From positions 24,816-88,815 of the forward strand of contig JAAVTG010000242.1 of assembly GCA_011947345.1 (NCBI GenBank): a stretch of 64,000 nt of DNA. The letters are read 5' to 3'. This DNA comes from Phytophthora quininea. Taxonomy: Eukaryota > Oomycota > Peronosporomycetes > Peronosporales > Peronosporaceae. Below the pieces are notes generated by a model, which made no database searches, was not told where the DNA came from, and was given only the letters and a program-made list of their open reading frames with translations. This document shows, in pieces, positions 32,340-44,091 of this stretch (the first letter of the stretch is position 1; every line of letters starts with the position of its first letter). A program made the position numbers and the translations under genes.

Positions 32340-33225
32340 GGCCCCTTGAGGTCAGAGCATATGACCCCGCCCACATGGTCGATTGGCGAGTTGCTACCGG
32401 TGTCCTTCTTTGACTTCCGATTCTTCGTCTGTTTGCCCTGCGCACAGGTGAGGCAGTTAACGTGTCGATGATCCGTCAATTCAATCCCAGAGCTCGGGTC
32501 TCCAGCAAGTCTCTCAACCGAGTCATAGTTTAGGTGTCCAAATGGCTGATGAAACTCCACCAATGTACTCTTCTGTACGTTGCTCGGTGTCTCCGGCGGC
32601 GTTGCGACCTCGTCGTTCAGCACCGCCATCATCATTCCCGCCAAGTCTCTGCGTTTCTTGACTACGCTCTCGTGCACCGCGAGCACGGTCACCGTTCTTG
32701 GCGGCCAGCACTCGACGGCCACTCCTCTCAGCGAGCGTGTAGCCCTTCTTATCCAGGGTTCCATAGGAAATGAAACGAGGTTGTGTATTATGTTCTCGGC
32801 GTAGTACACGTCCACCAACTTGACGGTCTGCTTCTTTCCGCACGCCTGCACCCTCAGTGTTAACGTGCCCTTCTTGGTGATGTTGAGCGGCCGTCCGTCT
32901 GGCTGCTCACACGAGTCCACGTAAGGCTCCACCTCGTCCAGACACGACGCATCGTTGACCAGGTGATGGCTGCAGCCGCTATCTAGGGTCCACATTTCTT
33001 CAGTATCCACCCCAGACTCGTTCACCGCGAGTGTGACGTCTGCGTCTCCGCTTTTCAGCTCCGGACACGAGGCTCGCAAGTGCGCCACATTCAAAGCAAC
33101 GTCGTGTTTCCTTACGACGCCACAGTGCCCGCCATCTCTTTGCCGAGGTTCTTGCTTTTGGCTTCTATTTCCCATGACTGCGCAAAGTGCACGAGCTTCT
33201 CCGACTGCTGCGAGTAGTCCGTTCT
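32336..33225 (-). pseudogene. copia 2 zinc knuckle, protease, pre-integrase
   Basis: TLDSGCSHHLVND is the protease active site. The region before it reads as a degraded knuckle ending LRASCPE. Downstream, the zinc-binding GAG-pre-integrase module has HQPFGHLNYDSVERLAG and CLTCAQGKQTKNR. Internal slips are visible: the segment around 32700-32830 reads sensibly only in an alternate frame. The first Cys of the knuckle is displaced by a frame change near 33110. Confidence 0.8.
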
Positions 33226-33231
33226 GGTTCC

Positions 33232-33525
33232 TATGAGACTTCTGTCGAAGCTTGGGAATTACGCCCTTTGTCTGAGCCCGTCAATCTCATGGATTGATCG
33301 GGAAGTCTCGTCGTCGATGCCGTGAAAAGCCAAGATTGATTGATGGCGGCGAGGCAAAGGTGGGTTTATGCCAGGGGCTTTCCCTTCCTCGCGCTGTGTG
33401 GCTGGCAGTGCGTTGCATGTGTAGGAATCGAAATACACTCACTTACGAATCACCTCTCTTGACCTCAAGTCTCACACAAGCACTTTAGTCCATTTCATCG
33501 GGTCGCCGGAGCACTGAAGCTGTTA
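33232..33525. mobile_element. 294-bp MITE-like insertion in copia 2 gag
   Basis: GTTCC flanks the segment on both sides (33227-33231, 33526-33530). Removing the segment and one GTTCC restores the gag frame across the join (KVDGTRTDYS on the minus strand), as found in copia gags of this type. The ends TATGAG and CTGTTA are at best weakly inverted. There is no coding capacity. It is a short non-autonomous insertion of unknown superfamily with a 5-bp target duplication. Confidence 0.72.
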
Positions 33526-34368
33526 GTTCCGTCCACCTTGGCCGTCAGCACCGTGCATAGGTCCGCGGACGCGTATTGCACGATATTGTTTAGAACCAGA
33601 TAATCTGCCCCACCTCCACAAGGCTGGATAATATTGCCACCAGGTACATATAATGTTCTGACCAGGAGCGCTTGGAATTTTTGGAGCTGTGTACAACTTC
33701 ATAGCCTTGGCAGGCGTGATGACGGTCCTATATGTCTCCACCATCTTTTCCATGATGTACTCGAGTGTCGGCATCTGCGCCCACCAGACCTCATACTGTT
33801 TTTTTAAGTAGCGTTCCGCTTTGTCCGTTAAGTAGTTGCCCAGCAGGTCTACCTTCACTTCCTCCGTCCAGAGAAAACCGCATGCCGACTGCGCGATGTT
33901 CACCTGCCTGACGTGGTAGAAGATAGAGTCGCAATCGCAGTCGACAGCCCCTCGTGCCGAGTTGGTCAGGACCGTCTGCCAGTCGCAGTTGCTGCATTCG
34001 ATCGCATTCACGGCGTTGTAGTATTTCCGCCACCAACACCACCCTCCTCAGAGCCCGATACGACGACTCGCGCATAAGCGACGCGGCCCTACCGCATGCA
34101 TCCTGCCGGTGTCGGGCTATGCCAAGCGACAATCTCGATATGACGCGGCCGGGCGCAAACCTGCCTTGGCTTCATCAGAGGTAGCATGTGCTATGAAGGC
34201 AGCATCCTCAGGTGCACTATCGAAGATCTGACACTTTGGTGGGAAGCTGACTGTTGCGCGACGTCCAAGCTTTCGTCGACTGATATTACCATACTGACCG
34301 TCACTCTGCTCACCACCATGGTGGTGAGCACTGTTCCGACCGCGACTTCGAAGGCGAGCACCGCTCAA
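33526..34368 (-). pseudogene. copia 2 gag
   Basis: The central part reads [33 protein letters not shown] and [13 protein letters not shown]; upstream an N-terminal region rich in Arg and Pro lies in shifted frames up to about 34368. After the 33600s the frame slips (EHYMYLV-like reading). Pairing with the pol genes is supported by the continuous frame across the 294-bp insertion. A 22-bp perfect palindrome (34308-34329) lies near its 5' end. Confidence 0.7.
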
Positions 34369-34730
34369 TCACCGCTACGGTTGAAAGTGAAAAGGCCGAG
34401 GTGTTGTTTTATAAAGCCAAACCGATTCTCCTCGCTCACTTCTGGACGTGTAAAACGCCCGTCGACCAGAACGTGGAACTTTGTACGTGCGAATGTCGCC
34501 AGAAAAAACGAATTAAACTGTCCTTCCTTGTCACCCAAACTTTCTATCCACAGCACCAACGAGCACACCTATTCAAAGAGAATCTTCCACCAAGGGTGTT
34601 AAAGCCGATAATCGCAGCTAAGATATCTTTATTCCGGTTGCACACACCCGTGGCCAGTGGTGAGCTCGCAATAGACTAAAATCGCTAGCGAATCGACCAT
34701 TGGAGACCTCCCCCGCCCTGTGTGTCCATC
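34369..34730. other. No gene recognised
   Basis: Spacer between the copia 2 gag start and the piggyBac element. It could hold the copia 2 leader or LTR, but no boundary is visible. Confidence 0.4.
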
Positions 34731-34734
34731 TTAA

Positions 34735-34747
34735 CCCTTTCACTACC
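34735..34747 (+). repeat. piggyBac left terminal inverted repeat
   Basis: CCCTTTCACTACC directly after TTAA. Confidence 0.9.
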
Positions 34748-35183
34748 AGAAGTTTCTTGGAGGTCCGGAGCGGACCCGTACCTCGGCCAATGAGATTGCG
34801 CTAACTATTATATTCCGCCAATAGGCGGTCTGTAGAAATATACGTGGTAGATGACATTTGCTCTGTTGCATTGCAAATTTGAATTTTCGAACTCAGAGAA
34901 GGATGCTTGGCGGCGAGGCGCCCCCGCGGACGTGCAGCTCCTGCAACGACGCTCCGTGTGAGTGGGTGCAGTACGGCAAGGAGATCATCGGCTGCAGGTT
35001 GAGAATGATGCCATGCAGCCGCCGGCAGCGGCCACCCCTCCACGTGAAGAAGGCTCTGTTTCAGCTCTATTACTACAAGAAGAACGGTCGTCTGAGTAGG
35101 ACGCAAGCGATCGACGTGCCGCTATGCGTGCAGAAGAAAATAACACACCTCGAGGCCACTGTCAGGTACATCTTGCTTGCTAT

Positions 35184-37263
35184 TTATGCGCTGTTTGGAA
35201 GTTCGAGTTGATCTAGATACGTTATGGTTTTGTTCTTCTTCAGGCGTGTGTGTACAGGCTCAACTCCTGACGCTGCAGCACACACAGCATCAAGCGCGGA
35301 GCGGACCGTCAGAGACGTGGAGGACAGTGCATCGCGGTAGTGAAATGCGCTGAAGCACGCAACATGGAAACCTCGGTGGCATCCTGTGCAGCCAAAGAGA
35401 GTTTTTGGAGAATCCCCGCAACGTGCACAGATAACACGTAAGTTTGCCGGTTGAGTGTTCTCTTGAGTTGGGTGTGATTGCGTGGATGCTATCATCAGCT
35501 CCAACCAGCTCTTGTATTGGTGCATTTGGTGCAGGTTTCCGACGGCGTTCCTTTGCGAGTCGTTCTCGCTGAACGGTTGTCAGTTGTTCGGCTACTTTCC
35601 TCTTGAAGTCGCGTAACTTCGCACAAGTAGCTGCAGGTCCGGCGATCTTTTGTACAGGGAGAACGCATTTATAAGCGCCAAATCTAGCGCCCACGTCAGG
35701 ATACTCATTGAGAGACGCTTCTCTTTGCGGCGCATTGGATTTGTGCTCCTGAGCTGGTCAACCCTGTCTACGCCGTTCATGAACAAGTTGTAAGCGACTA
35801 CCATTGATGGTACCTGGAAAGTCTTTCGATGCATGACTTGCTCGCCGGTCCAGCGACGAAGCGGTGCAAGTCCACGACACAGCTCGATCGCCTCATGTGA
35901 GTCGCCCGTGAGCACCCGTTGCGACGGTGTTCCCGCCAGATCGTTGGTGTAGAAAATCACTGTTTGTTTGTCGCGGAACACAATGTACCCTGCGTTTGCT
36001 GCAAGAGTCATCGGCGCCATATACGAAGTCTGCAGGTTTGGAGGCAATTTCTTCTGCGCACGCTTGTGCTTCTCCTGGAGCTTTTCCCAGTCAACCGGTA
36101 CATCCACGGCTGCCACTAGCTCCCACGAACCACGCTCAGCATTATCTACCCGGGATTTTGAAGCCTCGAGCTCCATCGCGTTCCACTTTCCTTGCAGTGG
36201 GATCCTCACTGTACCTAGCATTCGCATTTCGCCGTCAGTAAATGCCAATAGAGATTTAGCTAAATTATGCCGAGTGTAAAAATTATCGGAAACAAGCAGG
36301 CGGTGGCCACTCGGCGCAGCGTGCATCTTGGTCAAGTGGCCGCACATCGCTACCCACAGTGCGCTCGGATCTTTTCGCTTGATCACGCTATCCGCGCGCT
36401 CGATCGTCCTGAACAGCGGCGTTCTCAGGGACGGGAAGACGTCCACATATCGCTCAGCAGGAGACATCCTTGTCCGGTTGCCAGACCCGTTATCCCACAC
36501 GGAGTATGCATATAAACTCTCCCACCCTACAACCGCATAAAATCGAACTCCATATTTGTCTGGCTTCAAAGGCATGAAAGTTCTTGCTGATGAACGTGCT
36601 TTTGTGCGCACCGTGTTCTCATCGAGACTCACAGCCCCGACCGGTACAGCGAACGCTGCGAATTTCTGCTGGATTTGCGTCATTAGACGCCTGCTGTGCC
36701 ACAAGGGATCTTGCTCCCGCCGCTCGACTGGCACACTCTCGGGCGCGTGAATCTGGAAACGCGCACGGATGCTTTCAAAGCGATTCCTCGCCATAGTCAA
36801 TCCAAAGTCGGGCTGCCCCATAAAAACTTTTTAGACCATAGCTCCTTGATTTCAGTGACAGGGTTGAAACTCAATGCAATCTCCAAACCGATGTATGCAT
36901 CCAGCTCATACACAGTTGCCTCGGGCTTTCCTTTCTCTTTTAGCGTTTTGTTTGTCCACAATTGTAAAGCGTCCCGAAATTCACGTGTAAAAATAGTGAG
37001 AAAAGGCCGAGCTCACCGCGTTCCTTGTAAGCCGCCTTCACCTCTCGTTCGCGAATAATATGCAGGCCACTCTCTCGAATCAGATTGTCCACGTACGCGT
37101 TGCCGGTTCGGCGCTCTGTCGACGCCGACACACCAACGTCGCCCTCGTCGTCTTCGCCCTCTTCATCCTCCGCTGCATCCGACATCTCAAACTCCCAGTC
37201 GGCAGCGTCGTCACTGACGTTGAGAAGGTCAGCTATGTCCATGCCACTGCGGGGAGAATGCAA
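35184..37263 (-). pseudogene. piggyBac transposase with Cys-rich C-terminus
   Basis: The start at 37263 (MHSPRSGMDIADLLN) opens an acidic N-terminus. The stretch to 36830 reads FTREFRDALQLWTNKTLKEKGK. The frame slips at the A5 run 36822-36826 into MGQPDFGLTMARNRF. The catalytic Asp residues are in VSLDENT, LLVSDNFYT and FMNGVDRVDQL. A second slip at the T4 run 35648-35651 leads through IAGPAATCAKLRDFKRKVAEQL, and another frame carries the zinc-binding tail CARCGDSPKTLFGCTGC ending at 35184. The transposase excises the element precisely and reinserts it at TTAA. Apart from the slips all motifs are present. Confidence 0.88.
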
Positions 37264-37476
37264 AACTGACTGTCAGCGTGAAATTTGGATGGCCGACAAT
37301 GCTTCAAAATATCACAATACTAACAAAGGAGATGCTATGTTAGAGGTCCGCTGCAGTCCTCTAAGTCGTGGTAAGCCCTAACACCTAATCCATCTGGCAG
37401 AATTTGATCCAATCAATGACGTCTACTGCAACTGTTAGAGGACCGCTGCGGACCTCTAAGCTCAGCAGATTTGGCC

Positions 37477-37489
37477 GGTAGTGAAAGGG
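37477..37489 (-). repeat. piggyBac right terminal inverted repeat
   Basis: Inverse of CCCTTTCACTACC directly before TTAA. Confidence 0.9.
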
Positions 37490-37493
37490 TTAA

Positions 37494-38465
37494 CCATCGG
37501 CAGGATTGTGAGATCTCAACTGGCCAGCCGTCCGCTGTGTAAGGTGTCAGCACATCAGGAGGAGCCTCAAACTGCACGGCGGGATCTTCGCGGAGCTGTA
37601 GAACAAATAGCCTCGGTGTGGAGTCCGCACCTTTTGAAGTTGAAAGTACCTGAAATATTTGATGCGCCACAATTGATGGAGTGTAACATGCTCACACTTA
37701 ACTGACCCAAAGTGCTTTGCCCAAGTATTTCGCGGCGCAAAATCATCCAGCTTAGTGAGTCTTCTGACACTCGATTCTATCGTTTAACCTGGCCGTCGAC
37801 TTGTGCAAGGTGTGCGAGCGTCATCTGGTTTTGTTCTAACAACACATCGTCAGCAGTTACCAGAAATACGATTCGAAATTGTTGTCGCGATCATTGATAG
37901 CCTCGGTGGGAAGGCCCGTTAGCGTTCACCGTGGTGAAGAAGAACTTAACTGCATCTGTGCAGTGTTTGTTTCCATTAGCGTTCTCGATGCGCCTGCTTT
38001 GCGGCGCACCCAGCATACCCCAGCTCCGTTTTAAGTTGGTACGCTTTTTCCTTCATGTCAACACAAGAATTTTCAAATTAGAACATTGTTTCAGTATCTA
38101 TGACACCCCTGCCAGCTATTTACACTTGCATATGTGCTTAAGTTGGTTAGTATTTTAGCCAATCAAAAATCCGAATTCTGAGACTGACATACCGACGGAT
38201 AGTCTTTTTATTGATTAGAAACTAGCGTTGTTGACGCCCGCGTGCGCGGGCGAAAAGGAAATCGATGGACTCCGTTCCGCTCGCGGGGCTCGCTGCACTA
38301 CTCGCAGTGTTAGATGGTTATTTGAGTCAGCGGGCCCTTGAATTCGCCCCTTTCTAGCCAATCAAACAAAAGTATGATGTATCACCGCGGACTGACACAC
38401 AGACGGACAGTGTACGGCCTTATTACGAAGCACAATATCTAAGATAGTTGCCTAAAATGCAGTTC
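37494..38465. other. No gene recognised
   Basis: AT-leaning sequence with short frames only. A block near 38220-38300 resembles promoter or leader DNA, but no gene follows intact. Confidence 0.4.
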
Positions 38466-38880
38466 GTTGTCTACTGTTGCCTACTCTGCCGTTCAAATTC
38501 AATCAGTATGGCGATCTTTTGAAGTCTTATTTTTGCGCTGGGGCGGGTTCTGGAGAGTACATGGCCGAGCGATCTGGGAGCGCGCGTCGTGGAACCCTCT
38601 GCAGTCTAGATGGATAAAACGTCACCGCTGTCGTCACAGATCGAGTCACGCAAGGCTTCAGGGAGATGGTGACGGATTTTCTGGAGCAGTTTGAAGAGCC
38701 ACACCGCCGTTGACGGGAATAGGCTTCATGAAGGCTGGTCGTACCGAATTGACCCGTTCGTGCTTCGTCGTTTTTTTTTTTTTGTGGAAGTCAGCTTTAC
38801 CAAAGTTATTTGGCTAGGCGTCGGTGAGATTTATGGCGTCAGGGAGAACTGTTTATTGGCGAGTTTTGTTACTTGAAGCC
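38466..38880 (+). pseudogene. Decayed copy of the gene at 54924-56224
   Basis: In mixed frames this stretch reads GGFWRVHGRAIWERASWNPLQSR, then a degraded GFREMVTDFLEQFEEPHRR, and LHEGWSYRIDPFVLRR. These match GFWRVHGRAIWERAFWKPLQSR, FRELATDLLERLGKPYRR and LHEGWWYRTEPFALRR of the minus-strand gene near 55.0-55.4 kb. Order and spacing are kept, so it is a truncated, inverted duplicate. The N-terminal acidic part is absent. Stops and slips show it is not functional. Confidence 0.75.
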
Positions 38881-40337
38881 GATAAGGCGGGCTCCAGAGA
38901 CCAGCAGAACAATGCGAGATGTTGAAAACGTGGCCGTGTGGGATTATGTGGCTTGACGGGTAAACCTGGAGGATAATGACTTGTTTGAGATCACTACACC
39001 TTTGATTTCCCTTTGGATTCAGTAAACCACGTCTAAATATCATTCACAGTGAAATTGTGCCGAGCAAACTGAACCAGCACATGTCCATAGCCATTTATGT
39101 CTGGGCCGTTCTATTCAACGTTCCCAACTTCGTGACAGTGCGACTGGGGGTGGTGTTAAGCATCGGAGATATGAATTACATACTCGTGCGTGCTGCTCTA
39201 CCGAGATAACGTCTTTGACACTCCGAAATTGTCAATGGCGCACTGTCCTCATCCGTTAGATTTGTTGGAAGATGTGTTTTGAGCGGTAGTAGGTAATGTC
39301 CGTCTCGTGGGTTAAAATTACGCAGTGAGAGCGAAGCTGTGCGGCTGAAATGAATCACTTTTCCTTTTGACTACTCAGATCAACAAGTGCTATGTTCTGC
39401 GGGTTATGAGCATCAAGAACATTGGCGAAGTCTCGTCACGACAGACACCTCCGTAGCCTGCAAAAGAGGTAGCTGCAGGTACTGGTGGTGACGGTCCCGC
39501 TGCTTGCGAAAGGGGAAGCTTGCCTAAAGAAGGGTAAGCCGCTCCTCGAATGGAGGAAATGATGGTGCTGCTGAGGCAGCTGGCCACCAAGGTGAATATG
39601 CTGGAGAAAGCGATCACGCCCCGGGAAGCATCGGTATCACAGGTCATCCGCTGAGGCGAAGTGGCTTTCGCTAAGCTACGGAGGAAGGTGGTAGCTTCCA
39701 ATCCAGGAGATGCACCTTGACGAGCTCGGAGGTTAGCATGTGGGCTTCGGAGTCCAAACGACTGGAGGGTGGGCACATTCCAGATATCTCGACCAAGAAG
39801 TGGACCACAGGGTCTTACAGTACCAACCGCATTGTCCACCACCGGTCCAAGCTTAAGTGTAGTAGCAGCCACGGTAGCAACACGCTGAGCCTGCCATGGC
39901 AGTCAAACCACGTGTTCCCCCTGCAAAAGAGGCGAAACTATCGAACTCATTCTGTAAGGAAGGAGTGGTAATGTACGCCTGCAATGGCAGCACTTCGATT
40001 ATGAGTGTGTACCTCAGTTGGAGTTAATCATCCAGGGAAAGCATGGCCGGTTTCTTGTCGAGGACAACATGGCCAGTATATTCCCAAGGCAGTAATACAG
40101 CAAATCAATGGCGCCAGCCAATTGGCACCCAAACGTCGAGAACCCTTGGTACCGGTAATATCTTGGTTAGCTTTATCCTTGTGAAACACAATACCCACAA
40201 TATCATCTTCGTTGCTAAAATGATTTGTGTGAATAGTCTCCACAGATTGCAACCTGCACATCAAATTACACTGCAATGTTTCGAATACAGGAGAAATAAA
40301 CAACAGGAAAACCAAATTGTCTACTCGTACGCATGAG
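38881..40337. other. No gene recognised; possibly decayed retroelement
   Basis: A stretch at 39540-39720 reads MEEMMVLLRQLATKVNMLEKAI on the plus strand, which looks like a gag-type coiled start, but stops interrupt it and nothing after it is recognisable. No LTR was seen. Confidence 0.35.
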
Positions 40338-40450
40338 CAGAATCAAGGCGATTAGATATCAATCTGGCGATGGTGAACCCAAAGTGGTAAGCATTGCCTA
40401 CCACTTTGGCTTCACCATCGCCAGATTGATTTTTAATTGCCTTGATTCTC
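40338..40450. repeat. Near-perfect 113-bp foldback hairpin
   Basis: AATCAAGGCGATTAGATATC at 40341 and onward pairs with the inverse of the sequence ending TTGCCTTGATT at 40447. Arms of about 53 bases meet near 40394 with almost no loop and only six or so mismatches. It could be a tiny foldback element or a source of small RNAs. Confidence 0.8.
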
Positions 40451-41188
40451 TTGGTCCCTGCTAAAAACATGTTTCATATCGTTTGCGTACTCCGATGGAA
40501 CATTGGAAGAGCAAGCCACCGCTGGTGCCCATATACGTCCTTTGAATGAGCTTGTCCGAGTATTGGTGACACTGGTATGGGTATATGTTGAATAAATTTG
40601 AAGGGACTAAACGAGCCGACCGTGACTTCATGCCGCCAGTTGTGGCTACTGTCCATAGTGCATATCATCCATGCTGCTGCGGTGAATGCTCCGCCTGATA
40701 TCCACGTGGTAGAAAAGTGACGGAGACTACTGAGGACAGTTCGGTTCTCGAAAACATTGTCTGTGCGAACATCCTCTGCTCTTATGAAGATGCTGCTGTG
40801 AGAAAGAAGAGATCTTCTGGTTTTCTCTGTCGAAATACTGGCTTGCAGTCCAGGGCAACGATGACCGTGGCTCGTCAGTCGGTGTCCCCTACTTTTGAAG
40901 GAGTCGAACAGTGTTGTTGGTCGACACGGAGAGAGTGGCTGAAGCGCCCCCTTTGCGGTACGAAGTGACGGAGATCGCTTCGAGGCATCTCCGTTGCCAT
41001 GCTTATCAAGTGGTGAAGTAACTTGGAGTTAAAATATTGGGTGAGATCATACTACAAGAGTTATGCCGAGGAGATTTGGAGGACACTTTGTGGTTGTACA
41101 GGACGATTGCAGCCATCGAGTGCTAAATATCGTCGTTACAGACTTGCAACCTAGAAAATTAATTTTGATTTGACGTCTTGGTATTAAT
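40451..41188. other. No gene recognised
   Basis: Short frames on both strands. The minus-strand stretch 40474-40668 (MICTMDSSHNWRHEVTVGSF) has some protein character but no recognised family and no supporting context. Confidence 0.35.
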
Positions 41189-41700
41189 TGTATGAAATGG
41201 CTACGCCGGACTTGGAGTTCTACCCTGGGGATCAAGAGGAGTTGTCTCACTATGGCGGGGTGGCGAAGTGTGAGCAGCCTGCTCGTAGGGTGTTGCGTGG
41301 TTGTGATGTGCCCCGGGGTGCGAAGAGTGCTCAACTGTGGAAGGGTGGTCAGCGGTTCGTACTGTGTTCTGTGCAAAGTCGGCGACAACGCGAATTGGAT
41401 TGATATCTCGTCGCATCTAGACTAGGCTATTCCAACCATCGTGAACCGATTGAAGAGGTATCGCGGGAAGTGGACACGCCCGTTCGCGAACGAAATTCCT
41501 GAAGGTGTCGCTGACGATGGCGAAAATTAGTGGCTGGTGGAGTCTGACCTTCCGACATTGAGTGTGGAACAGTTAACTGTCGGTCAAGATGAATGCCACT
41601 CGTAGGAGTTGAAACTCCAATGGTGGCAGATGTCTCAAAGAGTGGTGAATGGAGAAATCGAATACTTGGCGTTGGCTGTCAGCAACGAGACGGTTTGGTT
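41189..41700 (+). pseudogene. Decayed coding trace, unknown
   Basis: From about 41413 one plus-strand frame reads IPTIVNRLKRYRGKWTRPF, ANEIPEGVADDGEN, WLVESDLPTLSVEQLTVGQ and ELKLQWWQMSQRVVNGEIEY, interrupted only by TAG codons near 41423, 41528 and 41605. The reading looks like genuine former coding sequence, probably transposon-derived. I cannot name the family. Confidence 0.4.
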
Positions 41701-42749
41701 GTGGAGGTCTGCACTGTGAGCACCAAGTGATGGTTTATGAGCAATCCGAGAGGAAGAGGAAAGGACTGTAGAGTTGCGCCGGAGTCGACGGGTGGAAGGG
41801 GAAATTCTCGAAGCTTAGCCGTGAGAATAGATAGAGAACTGGTTGTAGGTCACGAGAATAGTAATTTGGCTGTGGCTTACTATGGAACTCACGGCAGAAC
41901 AATTGTAAAGCAGTGTGTGAATTTTTATGTTTCAAAGTTATGTTGAGGGACGCCTATAGAAAAACGAAGTAAATGGTCAGTATTCTGTTGTCGTGGTACT
42001 ACTTGGACTTTTTAGTCGACTTGGTGCCGGCGGAATCCTTCTAGTTGAGTTTGCATGAATCGAGCCGTCGTCGTAGGCTCCCATAGACGAATTACCGACG
42101 ACCTTAGAGCCCTTGTCGTGTCGTCTTCACTATCGATGGATCTATCCTCGACTATGGAACTACGATTCTAGTTGAATGTGTCTCGTCATCGAACGCCTAG
42201 TACGCAATGTCATTGTAATCAACCAGTATGGCGATCGCGCTGGTTGTCGGGGGCAGGTTTGTCCTCGATGATCTTGGTCTTCTTTGGAGAAAGGTCGGAG
42301 CAGTCCTTTTTCGTGCCGTATTCCTTCTCCTTCTCGGAACAGTGTACATTTCGGCCGCAAACTCGGTGAAGATGCGGTTACGGTGGATGAGGGATTTTAC
42401 TGTTGATAAGCTACTTCCAGATGTCCTAGGTTGCTAATTCGGCGAGTTCCTGGCGTCGCACCTCCTATCTACTCGCACGCTTTTGACGACAAGTCTATTC
42501 CGACCACGTGACTTGCGAAACACTCTATCTGGTTAACTTGTCCGTAATGTTCGGCCTCCAGGAGTAAATACAAGCAACGGTATGTGCTCTTCTGGAGTCG
42601 CTGGCTTACTCTATGTAAAACTTCTAAAAGAAAAGGGGAGTTTGCTGTCATGACATCACACAACATCAGCCAGAATCACGACGCGCAAGGTTTTAGAGGC
42701 CCGAGAGCCTTGCTAGGACTCGGCTCGCCGGCAAGGCCCATCTTAGAGA
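41701..42749. other. No gene recognised
   Basis: No protein similarity, terminal repeat or RNA gene seen on either strand. Confidence 0.4.
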
Positions 42750-43225
42750 GTGAATATTAATCGTTGGTGCAGCGACTGCAAGCTTTACGCCGACTCAGAA
42801 AATTTCGGGTTCCCCATCACAGATGTGGTGTACGCTTGGCATCTTTGGTGGTTTGATAGTGAAATTTTCAGCCAGTCACCCTACATGTCGGTGAGCACGC
42901 ATGATCTATCGACGCGAAAAAGGAAAACAAACATACCCAGAATGGCGCATGATGTTGCAGCACATATTATTGCGGTTAAAAGCAAAACGGGCACGTTGCC
43001 TTCAACCTCAATGACAGAGCAGCAGGCAGCATCGCCGGTGATAACAGCCGGCCGCTCGCCCCCTCGAAGCGCTTTTGTCGGGCCACGCTGGCGAAGGTCG
43101 CGACGATGCTTCGCCTAGTTCATCTTGTGGAGCACCAAAGAACGTCAATGCACGCGCTGAGTACAAGCCCCGCAAAAGAAGAAAGATATGTAAACCTACT
43201 GACCTTCTAGCTTTGCTCGCATTGT
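42750..43225 (+). pseudogene. C-terminal fragment of an unknown, probably TE gene
   Basis: The frame from 42750 reads YAWHLWWFDSEIFSQSPYMS, RKRKTNIPRMAHDVAAHIIAV and a Pro/Arg-rich stretch to TAG at 43116-43118. A neighbouring frame continues with GAPKNVNARAEYKPRKRRKICKPTDLLALLAL and a stop near 43225. The tail KPRKRRK is a likely nuclear signal. A long low-complexity linker plus basic tail is common in transposase C-termini, but no catalytic domain is present. Confidence 0.4.
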
Positions 43226-43850
43226 AATGTGATCCAGCACAGCTTCCTGTTCGCAGCCTATTTTAACGATTCACAGCTAACTATTTGCTTTATCGGCCAA
43301 CTGTCTTACGAAGGCTCGACACAAGTGATTGGTAGACGGAAATAGCAGACACTTGAGAATAGTGCAATGGGGGCTTTTACGTAAATCATATCGATGTGAG
43401 TTTGAACCAATCACTTTAGTGTTTTTTTCGTTCTCTGCGATGCTGTACCATTATAGCAGTCCAAGTCACTCGACCCCGACGCCGTTTGCGGTTGTTTTCT
43501 GTATGCTGTAAGTTGGGGGACAGCAGCGCTTTCGCCACAGGCCGTGAAGGCTCTTCTGTAACTCCATACTTGGCGTATCGCGCCCGTCGAGCACTCACAG
43601 GGGGATCTTTTTGCATGAATTACCACATCGCCACAATACCCGCAGCATGGCATTCACGCAGTCAGGAAGTTCGAAATCCAGTAGTATACGCCTAAGTTTG
43701 CATCTCCAAAAGGACGGCTGCGTCATCATCTGTATATCGTCAGCGTGTTGTTGGCTAGAAAATTGCTAATTGAATTCAACTTCACTAGAGTGGCCACCCC
43801 TGGGATATGGTGCTTGAGTTCCGTTGATGGATTAAAAGGTAAATAAGGTT
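43226..43850. other. No gene recognised
   Basis: Short overlapping frames only. Confidence 0.35.
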
Positions 43851-44091
43851 AGCATGGTCACATTAGATGCAGAAAATCAACCGGACGCAGTAAGAAGTAT
43901 GTTGGGCGCCAATGCCTTTGCGTCGAACCGAGTGGTGATGCTGGTGGCATCAACAGCTAAGTCGCCACGTGATGGCAATCTGGCGGCGGTGGGTAGCAGT
44001 ACCACATGAAGCAGCAGCTGTGATGTAGCAAATCATCCGTTCTGGCGTATGCCATTGCTCAGGCTGCCAGCCACTAAGTCAGCGAACTGTG

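Larger units (their letters stand above)
31036..34368 (-). mobile_element. Ty1/copia retrotransposon 2, truncated in RT
   Basis: Minus-strand gag (33526-34368), zinc knuckle and protease, integrase and the first part of RT. The RT match ends at 31036 at the Harbinger terminal repeat, and the rest of RT and RNase H are missing from the window. Gag is interrupted by a 294-bp insertion (33232-33525). No LTR was recognised upstream of gag. Confidence 0.85.
34735..37489 (-). mobile_element. Complete piggyBac-type element, 2755 bp
   Basis: TTAA lies on both sides (34731-34734 and 37490-37493). The ends are the inverted repeat CCCTTTCACTACC. Just inside both ends is a subterminal motif GAGGTCCG.AGCGG.CC (left near 34757, right near 37438-37457), with a further diverged copy near 37344. 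The single transposase gene on the minus strand fills the interior. TTAA targets and CCC-starting repeats are diagnostic of piggyBac. The gene has at least two one-base shifts, both at homopolymers. Confidence 0.92.

Noticed and set aside
34308..34329. 22-bp perfect palindrome GCTCACCACCATGGTGGTGAGC
   Set aside because: It lies within the copia 2 gag 5' region; palindromes of this size arise by chance in codon-biased sequence and nothing else supports a site.
41189..41700. Repeated TAG interruptions as a sign of stop-codon reassignment
   Set aside because: Intact genes in the window use TAG, TGA and TAA as ordinary stops, and the region is otherwise decayed; C-to-T mutation explains the TAGs.
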